This document shows positions 23,963 to 30,477 of a stretch of 40,686 bases of DNA, in pieces. The notes below the pieces were generated by a model. That model did no database searches. It saw nothing but the letters and a program-made list of their open reading frames with translations, and was not told the DNA's origin. How positions within the stretch are numbered: the first letter of the stretch is position 1; every line of letters begins with the position of its first letter. The DNA comes from Kocuria tytonicola (lineage in GTDB: Bacteria > Actinomycetota > Actinomycetes > Actinomycetales > Micrococcaceae): contig NZ_PHOA01000011.1 in NCBI RefSeq assembly GCF_003687455.1, positions 1 through 40,686 of the forward strand. The letters are read 5' to 3'. A program made the position numbers and the translations under genes.

Positions 23963-25447
23963 CTACTCGATGCCGAGCACCGAGGCGGTGTGACCCATGA
24001 TCTCGTCCGCGAGGCGAGGGTTGTCATTGAGCGTGGTCCCGTAGGACGGGATGAGCTCCTTGATCCGGGGCTCCCACTCGGACATCTTGGCTGGGAAGCA
24101 CTTGGACAGCAGGTTGAGCATGATCGGCACGGCCGTGGAGGCACCGGGGGACGCCCCGAGGAGGGCGCCGATGGAGCCGTCCGCGCTGGTCACGAGCTCG
24201 GTGCCGAACTGCAGCACGCCGCCCTTCTTGGCGTCGGACTTCATGACCTGCACGCGCTGGCCCGCCTCGATGAGCTCCCACTGGGAGCCGTCGGCGGTGG
24301 GGTAGTACTCGTGCAGGGCATCGATGCGCTGCGCCCTGGTCTTGGTGAGCTCGCCCACGAGGTACTTAACGAGGTCCAGGTTGGCCATGCCGGCGCGGGT
24401 CATGGGGTAGAGGTTGTGCGCCCGCACGCTCTTGGGCAGGTCCAGCAGGGAGCCGTGCTTGAGGAAGTTGGGCTTGAACCCGCCGTAGGGGCCGAACATG
24501 ATGGCGCGGCGCCCGTTGACGTAGCGCGTGTCCAGGTGGGGCACGGACATGGGAGGTGCTCCCACGGAGGCCTGGCCGTAGACCTTGGCGTTGTGCTGAG
24601 CCGTGACGGAGGGATCGGTGTTGCGCAGGAACAGCCCGGACACGGGGAACCCGCCGTAGCCCTTGGCCTCCTTGATGCCGGACTTCTGCAGCAGCGGCAG
24701 CGCACCGCCGCCCGCACCCAGGAAGACGAAGCCCGCGCGGATCACGCGGTTGTTGTCGCTGTTCAGGCGGTCCTCCACCGAGACCAGCCAGGAGCCGTCA
24801 CTCTGGCGGTCCAGGGTGGTGACCTCCTGGCCGTACTGCACGGTGATGCTTCGCCCGGTCAGGTGGTCCAGCATCTGGTTGGTGAGGGTGCCGAAGTCCA
24901 CGTCGGTGCCCTCCGGGGCGAACGTGGCGGCCACCCGGCCTGCACCGCGCCCGTGCATCGTGAGCGGTGCCCACTGCGCAATCAGGTCGCGGTCCTCGGT
25001 GAACTCCATGCGCTCGAAGAGCTTGTGGGGCTTGAAGGCCTCGTAGCGGGCCCGCAGGTAGGTGGCGTGGTCCTCGCCGAACACCATGGACACGTGCGGA
25101 ACCGGGTTGATGAAGGAGCGGGGTTCCCGCAGCGTGCCGTTCTCCACCAGGGAGCTCCACAGCTGGCGCGTGACTTGGAACTGCTCGTTGATGTTCAGCG
25201 CCTTCTCCGCGCCCACGGTGCCGTCCGCGGCCTGCGGGGCGTAGTTGAGCTCGCACAGGGCGGAGTGCCCGGTGCCCGCGTTGTTCCACGCGTTGGAGCT
25301 CTCCAGCCCGGCCGCGTCCAGGCGCTCGAGCACGAGCAGCTTCCAGTCCGGCTGCAGGTCGTTGAGCAGGGTTGCCAGGGTGGCGCTCATGATGCCGGCG
25401 CCCACGAGGACGACGTCGACGGATTCGGTGGGCTGAGGTGAAGTCAC
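23963..25447 (-). CDS. mqo: Malate:quinone oxidoreductase
   Basis: The 494-residue peripheral membrane flavoprotein oxidises malate to oxaloacetate and passes electrons to quinone, serving the TCA cycle and the respiratory chain. The FAD-binding start is Val-Asp-Val-Val-Leu-Val-Gly-Ala-Gly-Ile-Met-Ser-Ala-Thr, followed by the family segments Asn-Asn-Ala-Gly-Thr-Gly-His-Ser-Ala and Pro-His-Val-Ser-Met-Val-Phe-Gly and a C-terminal Gly-Ala-Ser-Pro-Gly-Ala-Ser-Thr-Ala. The start is GTG at 25447 with GGGAGA 5 nt upstream. It is a single-gene unit ended by a strong hairpin. Confidence 0.95.
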   Translation of the reverse strand: MTSPQPTESVDVVLVGAGIMSATLATLLNDLQPDWKLLVLERLDAAGLESSNAWNNAGTGHSALCELNYAPQAADGTVGAEKALNINEQFQVTRQLWSSLVENGTLREPRSFINPVPHVSMVFGEDHATYLRARYEAFKPHKLFERMEFTEDRDLIAQWAPLTMHGRGAGRVAATFAPEGTDVDFGTLTNQMLDHLTGRSITVQYGQEVTTLDRQSDGSWLVSVEDRLNSDNNRVIRAGFVFLGAGGGALPLLQKSGIKEAKGYGGFPVSGLFLRNTDPSVTAQHNAKVYGQASVGAPPMSVPHLDTRYVNGRRAIMFGPYGGFKPNFLKHGSLLDLPKSVRAHNLYPMTRAGMANLDLVKYLVGELTKTRAQRIDALHEYYPTADGSQWELIEAGQRVQVMKSDAKKGGVLQFGTELVTSADGSIGALLGASPGASTAVPIMLNLLSKCFPAKMSEWEPRIKELIPSYGTTLNDNPRLADEIMGHTASVLGIE

Positions 25448-25628
25448 TGTGTCTCCCGTGCGTGCAGGGTGGGCGCGGCACTGCGCCCGTGCGTTCGTCG
25501 TCCAGGGTATCCCCAGCCCCGGGCTTCTCCCAACGCGTCCCGGGGCCGCACGGGGCGCGCCACGACGCCGCCCGCGCGCCTCGCCGGGGCCGGGTCACCG
25601 TCCGGGCTGCACGGGGCGGTGAGTGGGT

Positions 25629-27236
25629 TCAGGCGAGCTGCAGCTCGTTGAAGCGCTCGAACCCGGTGGAGGTGAGCGGGAAGCTGACCACGCGCGAGTT
25701 CACGGCCACGGCAGAGACCGGGTGGCACAGGGGAACCGCGGGCAGCACCTCGGACACACGGTCGTTGAGCGTCTTGTACGCGGCGGTGCGGGGGTCCCCC
25801 TGCGCCATGCCGGCGGCGCGGTTGACCGCGGTGGTGAGTCCGGCGTCGTCGTCCCCCAGCAGGGCGAGCTCCGTGCCCAGGAGGGGGCCCATGAAGCTGT
25901 CCGGGTCCCGGAAGCTCCCGCTCCAGCCCATGAGGCTGAACGCGTGGTCACCGGACGGATCCGTCACGGCGTCCGCGTAGCCGCGGTCCCAGTCCATGGG
26001 CACGGGGGTGATGCGGAAGCCGGCCTTCGTGAGCTGGGCGGAGATCTGCGCGTACACCCGCTCGGGCTCCTGCAGGTACAGGCGCGAGGTGTTGCGCGGG
26101 TAGACGAACTTCAGGCGCTGGCCCCTGTAGGAGCTGGCCTGGAGCAGGTCCTTGGCGCGCTGGGGATCGTAGCCGGGGATCTGGAGGTTGTCCCCGTCCA
26201 CGGTGAAGCGGGCCGGCACGAACTGGTCCGCCACATTGGTGCCGTTGGGGAAGAGGTTCTTCGCCAGAGCCCCGCGGTCCACGGCCGCGGCCGCGGCCCG
26301 GCGCACGTCCACGTCCCGGAACAGGGGCAGGGAGCGGTTCATCCCGAGGTAGCACACGGAGTAGGGGTCCCGGTAGAGCACCTGCACACCCTCGCGCGCC
26401 AGCGGCGCGAAGGCGTCCATCCCCACGAGGTCGTAGGCGTCCACATCCCCGCTCAGCAGGGCGGCGCAGCGCACGTGGGCGTCCGGCACCACGCGCATCT
26501 CGAGTGTGCCCACCTGACCCAGCTCCCCCCAGTAGCGCTCGTTGGCGAGCAGCGTGACGCTCTCGGGGTCCGCGGAGTCCAGGCGGAAGGGGCCCGTGCC
26601 CACGAGGTGCTCGTCCTCGGTGCCCGCACGGATGCTCTCGGGGGAGGCCATGCCGAAGGCGGGCTGGGTCAGTGCGGAGAGCAGGGGGGAGTAGGGGCGG
26701 GTCAGTCGGAGCACCACGGTCCGCTCGTCCGCGACGTCCACGCCCGCGTAGCAGGAGGAGACCGAGGACCCGGTTCGGCCGTGGCGGAAGGTCGTGGCGA
26801 ATGCGCACCGCGGTGCCCACGGCTGCTCGGACTCGGACTGTGCCTGCCACTTCTCGAAGTTCGCCTTGACCGCGGCGGCGTCGAACTCGGTGCCGTCGTG
26901 GAACAGGACGTCGTCCCGCAGCCGGAAGGTCACGGAGCGCTTGTCGTCCGCCACGGTCCAGGACTCCGCCAGACCGGGTGCGGCCTCCCCCGTGGAGCGG
27001 TCGGCCGTCACGAGCCCCTCGAGCACCTGCGTGGCGATCCGCGAGGTCTCCTGGGAGGTGCGTCGTGAGGGGTCCAGGCCCGTGGGTGCCGCCGCGTGGG
27101 CCAGGACGAAGTGACCACCGGGGACCGATGCGCTGGACCCGGAGTGCGCGCCGGGACGTCCGCAGCCGGTCAGGACCGCGCCGAGTCCGGCGGCGGCAAG
27201 GAACGCACGCCGCCCGAAACCGTTCTCATACGTCAC
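25629..27236 (-). CDS. Peptide-type ABC transporter substrate-binding lipoprotein
   Basis: The 535-residue exported solute-binding protein belongs to family 5 (oligopeptide, dipeptide and nickel binders). The N-terminus has Gly-Arg9-Arg10-Ala-Phe-Leu, a hydrophobic stretch and the lipobox Leu-Thr-Gly-Cys25, so a Tat- or Sec-exported lipoprotein anchored in the membrane is likely. The family start Leu-Asp-Pro and Gln-Val-Leu-Glu-Gly-Leu-Val and the segments Ala-Glu-Ser-Trp and Phe-Arg-Leu-Arg-Asp-Asp-Val-x-Phe-His-Asp-Gly-Thr are visible. No permease or ATPase gene is beside it, so it is an orphan receptor. The start is GTG at 27236 with AGAAAGG about 9 nt upstream; it lies 55 nt after a tRNA-Leu gene on the same strand. 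Confidence 0.9.
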   Translation of the reverse strand: MTYENGFGRRAFLAAAGLGAVLTGCGRPGAHSGSSASVPGGHFVLAHAAAPTGLDPSRRTSQETSRIATQVLEGLVTADRSTGEAAPGLAESWTVADDKRSVTFRLRDDVLFHDGTEFDAAAVKANFEKWQAQSESEQPWAPRCAFATTFRHGRTGSSVSSCYAGVDVADERTVVLRLTRPYSPLLSALTQPAFGMASPESIRAGTEDEHLVGTGPFRLDSADPESVTLLANERYWGELGQVGTLEMRVVPDAHVRCAALLSGDVDAYDLVGMDAFAPLAREGVQVLYRDPYSVCYLGMNRSLPLFRDVDVRRAAAAAVDRGALAKNLFPNGTNVADQFVPARFTVDGDNLQIPGYDPQRAKDLLQASSYRGQRLKFVYPRNTSRLYLQEPERVYAQISAQLTKAGFRITPVPMDWDRGYADAVTDPSGDHAFSLMGWSGSFRDPDSFMGPLLGTELALLGDDDAGLTTAVNRAAGMAQGDPRTAAYKTLNDRVSEVLPAVPLCHPVSAVAVNSRVVSFPLTSTGFERFNELQLA

Positions 27237-27290
27237 CGAGGGCCCTTTCTGCCGCCGTGGTCCCGTTCTGCGTGGCGGTCCGCAGCTGTC

Positions 27291-27375
27291 TGGTGCGCAA
27301 GACGGGAATCGAACCCGCACGCCGTGAGGCACAGGAACCTAAATCCTGCGTGTCTGCCAGTTCCACCACTCGCGC
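27291..27375 (-). tRNA. tRNA-Leu (anticodon UAG)
   Basis: Read on the minus strand, the acceptor stem GCGCGAG pairs with CTTGCGC and the discriminator A is followed by an encoded CCA (27291-27293). The anticodon stem CAGGA/TCCTG encloses the loop TTTAGGT, giving anticodon TAG. There is a long variable arm, as expected for a class II tRNA, and a GGTTCGATTCC T-loop. A possible -10 hexamer (TAAGGT on the minus strand, 27425-27430) lies upstream. It reads CUN-type leucine codons. Confidence 0.95.
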
Positions 27376-27458
27376 CGCTGCCGGGTCCGGAGCCAGCAGG
27401 GTCCGGCTCCACCCGGGAGCGCCCACCTTATCAACCGCCCGTCATGCGGATGGCCCAC

Positions 27459-27492
27459 GGCGCCGAGGGCCCGCGGCCCTGGCCTCGGCGCC
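27459..27492. terminator. Hairpin after bcp
   Basis: GGCGCCGAGG (27459-27468) pairs with CCTCGGCGCC (27483-27492), and the stem can extend by two more pairs with one bulged G. It lies about 58 nt past the bcp stop and before the tRNA-Leu gene. Confidence 0.55.
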
Positions 27493-27549
27493 GGGCACGT
27501 TCGCGTCCCGCGGGCCAGCTGTGGGGGCCGTGGGGGAGCAGGAGCAGGT

Positions 27550-28023
27550 TCAGCCGTCCAGGCCGAGGTCCCGGCGCAGCTTCGCCACGTGACCGGTGGC
27601 GCGCACGTTGTACTGGGCGAGCACCACGGTGCCGGTCTCGTCCAGGACCACGGTGGAGCGGATGAGGCCCTCGTAGACCTTCCCGTAGTTCTTCTTCTCG
27701 CCCCAGGCGCCGTAGGCCTCGGCCACCCGGTGGTCGGGGTCGGAGAGCAGCGGGAAGCCCAGCTCCTGAGCTGCGGCGAACCGCTCCAGCGCGGCCGGCT
27801 CGTCCGGGGAGATGCCGATCACCCGGTAGCCTGCGGACGCGAGCGAGGCCAGGCTGTCCCGGAAGTCGCAGGCCTGCGTGGTGCACCCCGGGGTGGCCGC
27901 GCGCGGGTAGAAGTACACGATGACCTTCTCGCCACGCATGTCCTCCAGGGACACGGGCTTCCCGTGGGCGTCCGGGAGGGTGAAGGCAGGGGCGGCGGTG
28001 CCGGGGGCAAGGCGATCGGCCAT
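27550..28023 (-). CDS. bcp: Thioredoxin-dependent peroxiredoxin (BCP/PrxQ type)
   Basis: The 157-residue cytoplasmic enzyme reduces hydroperoxides with thioredoxin as electron donor. The peroxidatic Cys47 and resolving Cys52 are in Ala-Thr-Pro-Gly-Cys-Thr-Thr-Gln-Ala-Cys, five residues apart as in the BCP/PrxQ group. The preceding Val-Ile-Val-Tyr-Phe-Tyr-Pro-Arg strand is also typical, as is the later Gly-Ile-Ser-Pro-Asp. The length is normal. The ATG has AAGGA 8 nt upstream. The gene is divergent from a MarR-type regulator, which may control it, though no operator has been recognised. Confidence 0.94.
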   Translation of the reverse strand: MADRLAPGTAAPAFTLPDAHGKPVSLEDMRGEKVIVYFYPRAATPGCTTQACDFRDSLASLASAGYRVIGISPDEPAALERFAAAQELGFPLLSDPDHRVAEAYGAWGEKKNYGKVYEGLIRSTVVLDETGTVVLAQYNVRATGHVAKLRRDLGLDG

Positions 28024-28234
28024 GAGGTGTTCCTTACGGTGTGGTGACAGATGTTCCCTAAACAGTCCGACCTCGCGTACAGTTCAGGGGTGCGGACGGG
28101 GTCGCGCTGCTCGTCAGGTGATCATCCCACGGCCCGGGTGTCTCTCGTCCCGGCCCTCCGCACGACGCCGCTCGGTCGGCATCCTCTGCGCGGTCGGGAT
28201 CCCCTGCGCACGCGGGAGCCCGGCGGCGGGGGAT

Positions 28235-28263
28235 TTGACTTGAACGTCCTCCTGGAGTATAGG
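28235..28263 (+). promoter_or_regulatory. Promoter upstream of the second MarR gene
   Basis: TTGACT (28235-28240), a 17-nt spacer and TATAGG (28258-28263) make a good housekeeping promoter, with a transcript start near 28270 and a 5' leader of about 27 nt. Confidence 0.5.
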
Positions 28264-28284
28264 AAGCGGATCACGTCGAGCGGA

Positions 28285-28290
28285 TATAGT
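28285..28290 (+). promoter_or_regulatory. Second -10 hexamer before the MarR gene (leaderless type)
   Basis: TATAGT ends 6 nt before the ATG at 28297, the spacing seen at many other starts in the window. No -35 is obvious. Confidence 0.4.
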
Positions 28291-28296
28291 TGTCTC

Positions 28297-28803
28297 ATGT
28301 CGTACAGGAACCAGTGGCCCACGAACCGTCTGCTGTCCACGGCAGCGCGACTCGTGGAGCACGCGTGGAACGAGGACCTCGCGTCTCTCGGGGTGACCCA
28401 CGCGGGCGTCATGGCACTGGACGTCCTGCAGTCCGAGGGGAGCATGACGCAGGCCCAGCTCGCGAGTCAGGTGCGCGTCCAGGCGCAGACCATGGGCAAG
28501 ACCCTGCACCGCCTCGAGGCCCACGGCCACGTGACCCGTTCCCGCAACGAGCGTGACCGCCGCTCCCACGTGGTGGCCATCTCGCTGGCGGGGGAGCGGG
28601 TGCTCGCGGACGCGGCGCGCCTGGAGCAGAATCTGCTGGGTGAGTCCCGTGACTCCGACGAGCAGTTCCGGGACCGCCTCGTGGAGATCATTGCCGCCCA
28701 CGGTGGAGCCCGGTGGCGCAGGGAGGTCGAGGACGGTCGCTCCCGGAGCCACGGTGCGGCGACGGCGGACCGGGGCGCGGGAGCCCTTGCAGAGGGTCAC
28801 TGA
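28297..28803 (+). CDS. MarR-type winged-helix regulator
   Basis: The 168-residue DNA-binding protein has the MarR pattern: an N-terminal helix pair, Leu-Gly-Val-Thr-His-Ala-Gly-Val-Met-Ala-Leu-Asp-Val-Leu, the recognition helix around Gln-Ala-Gln-Thr-Met-Gly-Lys-Thr-Leu-His-Arg-Leu-Glu and the wing with Asn-Glu-Arg-Asp-Arg-Arg-Ser-His. The C-terminal 35 residues are an Arg/Ala/Gly-rich tail. The ATG at 28297 is preferred. The frame continues upstream to a GTG at 28090, which also has a TACAGT hexamer 6 nt in front, but the extra 69 residues look unlike protein. It is divergent from bcp; oxidative-stress control is a guess. Confidence 0.82.
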   Translation: MSYRNQWPTNRLLSTAARLVEHAWNEDLASLGVTHAGVMALDVLQSEGSMTQAQLASQVRVQAQTMGKTLHRLEAHGHVTRSRNERDRRSHVVAISLAGERVLADAARLEQNLLGESRDSDEQFRDRLVEIIAAHGGARWRREVEDGRSRSHGAATADRGAGALAEGH

Positions 28804-28960
28804 CCCCTCCCTCTTTCTCCACCCGCTCTTCCTGCACCGGCAGACGCCGCTGCCCGGCCCGCCCCGGTTGCTCTCCGAGACCCCCTGCCCCGCGCCGTGA
28901 AGCCCGTCGTACGGGCCGGGAATCCTGAACCCGGGCCTGGACGGGGTGCCGGACACGACA

Positions 28961-28990
28961 AAGGCCGGACCACCACGGTGGTCCGGCCTT
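28961..28990. terminator. Hairpin after tRNA-Lys
   Basis: Fourteen perfect pairs (28961-28974 with 28977-28990), with an AC at the centre. It lies 11 nt beyond the 3' end of tRNA-Lys on the minus strand and is followed there by TTTGTC. It may also stop transcription coming from the MarR gene. Confidence 0.75.
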
Positions 28991-29001
28991 CGTCTCTGCT
29001 G

Positions 29002-29074
29002 TGCGCCCCCAGGGACTTGAACCCTGAACCCATTGATTAAGAGTCAATTGCTCTGCCAATTGAGCTAGAGGCGC
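29002..29074 (-). tRNA. tRNA-Lys (anticodon CUU)
   Basis: Read on the minus strand the acceptor is GCGCCTC pairing with GGGGCGC, including a T-G wobble. The anticodon stem ATTGA/TCAAT encloses CTCTTAA, so the anticodon is CTT. The T arm contains GGTTCAAGTCC. The CCA end is not encoded and must be added afterwards, unlike the tRNA-Leu gene in this window. The length of 73 nt is standard. Confidence 0.95.
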
Positions 29075-29134
29075 GTGTGCTGCTGTCGGTTTGCGGCGGT
29101 CTTTCCCCGCTGCTTTCCCCTGCAACGAGAGATA

Positions 29135-29162
29135 ACTTTAGCAGTCCGACGGGGTGAGTCAA
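29135..29162 (-). promoter_or_regulatory. Promoter of tRNA-Lys
   Basis: On the minus strand TTGACT (29162-29157), a 16-nt spacer and TAAAGT (29140-29135) are close to consensus. The start would be near 29128, giving a leader of about 54 nt before the tRNA. Confidence 0.7.
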
Positions 29163-29225
29163 ATCGAGGTCCGGGGGTGGCTCGCACCCCGGGCGGTGCG
29201 CACCGGCGGGCGGCCTGCCGCGCCG

Positions 29226-29231
29226 TAGAAT
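29226..29231 (+). promoter_or_regulatory. -10 element of the 2-hydroxyacid dehydrogenase gene (leaderless type)
   Basis: TAGAAT ends 7 nt before the ATG at 29239, supporting that start. Confidence 0.5.
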
Positions 29232-29238
29232 CGGTGTC

Positions 29239-30210
29239 ATGAGCCACCCTGGACCCCCCGTTGACCCTGCCTCCCTGCGCGTGGTCTCCCTGCCGGAGCA
29301 GGAGCTGTTCGATGCGGTGGTGCCGCACGTCACGGACTTCCGCTGCGTCCTGTGGGACATGGTGGGGGAGCCGGAGGGGTGTGCCCGCGAGGAGGTGGAT
29401 GTCGCGGTGGCCCCCTACTACAGTGCGCGCTGGCGGAGGGATCCCTCCGTCCTGCGGGACGTCTCCCTGCTCCAGTTGCAGTCGACGGGCTACGACGGGG
29501 TGCCCGAGCTGCTCGGGGACGGCACCGCACTCGCCGCGGCCGGCTGGGTCCACGCCGCCGGAACCGCCGAGATCGCGCTGGGTCTGATCCTCGCGGCCCA
29601 GCGCAACCTGGACCGTGCCGTGCGGCAGCAGGCGGACGGTGTCTACCGGCAGTTCTTCTCCCGCTCGCTCGCGGACTCCCGGGTCACCGTGGTGGGGGTT
29701 GGGGAGATCGGGCGGGCTGTGGTCGCGCGGCTGGAGCCGTTCGAGGTGGAGCTCACCCGGGTGGCCAGCACGGCGAGGGAGGACGAGCGGGGGAGCGTCC
29801 ACGGCATCGCCGAGCTGGGGGAGATCTTGCCCCGCACGGACGTCCTGGTGCTCGCCCTGCCCCTCAGCGACGCGACCCGTGGACTCGTGGGCGCCGAGGC
29901 CCTGGCGGCCCTGCCGGACGACGCACTGGTGGTCAACGTGGGCCGCGGGGCCGTGGTGGACACCGTGGCGCTGAGCGCGGAGGTGTGCTCGGGAAGGCTG
30001 CGGTGCGCGCTCGACGTCGTGGAGCCCGAGCCCCTGCCGGGAGACCACCCGCTCATGAGCGCCCGGGGGTCGATCATCGCGCCCCACGTGGGCGGTTCCA
30101 ACTCCTCGTACCTGCCACGGATGCGGGACCTCCTCCTGCAGCAGCTCGCCGCCCTCCGGCAGGGCAGGGCGCCGCAGTTCCTGGTCAGCCCGGGGCGTCT
30201 CATGATCTGA
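29239..30210 (+). CDS. D-isomer-specific 2-hydroxyacid dehydrogenase
   Basis: The 323-residue NAD(P)-dependent enzyme reduces a 2-keto acid to a D-2-hydroxyacid or the reverse. The nucleotide motif is Val-Gly153-Val-Gly155-Glu-Ile-Gly158, and the catalytic residues are Arg236 in Asn-Val-Gly-Arg-Gly, Glu264 and His283 in Ala-Pro-His-Val-Gly-Gly-Ser. The acidic residue that normally follows the second strand is not evident (Leu-Thr-Arg-Val-Ala-Ser), which may mean a preference for NADPH. The substrate is unknown; phosphoglycerate or glyoxylate-type substrates are possible. It lies directly before the ilv leader but has its own promoter. Confidence 0.88.
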   Translation: MSHPGPPVDPASLRVVSLPEQELFDAVVPHVTDFRCVLWDMVGEPEGCAREEVDVAVAPYYSARWRRDPSVLRDVSLLQLQSTGYDGVPELLGDGTALAAAGWVHAAGTAEIALGLILAAQRNLDRAVRQQADGVYRQFFSRSLADSRVTVVGVGEIGRAVVARLEPFEVELTRVASTAREDERGSVHGIAELGEILPRTDVLVLALPLSDATRGLVGAEALAALPDDALVVNVGRGAVVDTVALSAEVCSGRLRCALDVVEPEPLPGDHPLMSARGSIIAPHVGGSNSSYLPRMRDLLLQQLAALRQGRAPQFLVSPGRLMI

Positions 30211-30227
30211 GACGAGGTGTCCGCAGA

Positions 30228-30257
30228 TTGACACGATGGTTTCCTGCGTCACACCAT
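30228..30257 (+). promoter_or_regulatory. Promoter of the ilv leader and ilvBNC
   Basis: TTGACA (30228-30233) is a perfect -35. The best -10 at an 18-nt spacing is CACCAT (30252-30257), a weak match, which would start transcription at about the ATG of the leader peptide (30264). Confidence 0.5.
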
Positions 30258-30263
30258 GAGGGC

Positions 30264-30329
30264 ATGACTTCGGCGCTGCGCATCATCATCGACCTCGTAC
30301 CGGTCGTCCTCGTGGGACATCCGGCCTGA
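30264..30329 (+). CDS. ilv leader peptide (attenuation)
   Basis: This 21-residue open frame reads Met-Thr-Ser-Ala-Leu-Arg, then three Ile in a row, Asp-Leu-Val-Pro and Val-Val-Leu-Val, before Gly-His-Pro-Ala and TGA. Ten of its residues are Ile, Leu or Val, exactly the end products of the operon behind it. When these amino acids are scarce, ribosomes would stall here and alter folding of the downstream RNA. It probably has no role as a protein. If the promoter is read correctly the frame is leaderless, as no Shine-Dalgarno precedes it. Confidence 0.85.
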   Translation: MTSALRIIIDLVPVVLVGHPA

Positions 30330-30364
30330 GGCGGTCTCGACGCGCGCGTTCCCCAGGCCCTCAG
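30323..30364 (+). promoter_or_regulatory. Antiterminator pairing of the ilv attenuator
   Basis: GGCCTG (30323-30328) can pair with CAGGCC (30354-30359), or CTGAGG (30326-30331) with CCTCAG (30359-30364). Either pairing uses bases of the left terminator arm, so it excludes the terminator. The left partner overlaps the leader stop codon. Confidence 0.6.
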
Positions 30365-30393
30365 CCCACGAGATCCGTGGCAGGGGCCTTTTT
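30355..30393 (+). terminator. Attenuator terminator before ilvB
   Basis: AGGCCC (30355-30360) pairs with GGGCCT (30384-30389), and CCACG (30366-30370) pairs with CGTGG (30376-30380), followed by five T (30389-30393). This is the only hairpin in the window with a classic U-tract, as expected of a regulated intrinsic terminator. Confidence 0.8.
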
Positions 30394-30477
30394 CATGCAC
30401 GACCCCATCCCGGTCGCACCCGCCAGGCACCACCCCGCCGGGCATCCCGCACCCCACAGCACGTAAGGACACAGCAC

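Noticed and set aside
30211-30477. A T-box or metabolite riboswitch before ilvB
   Set aside because: No T-box core or known riboswitch fold was seen. The leader peptide with its terminator explains the region.
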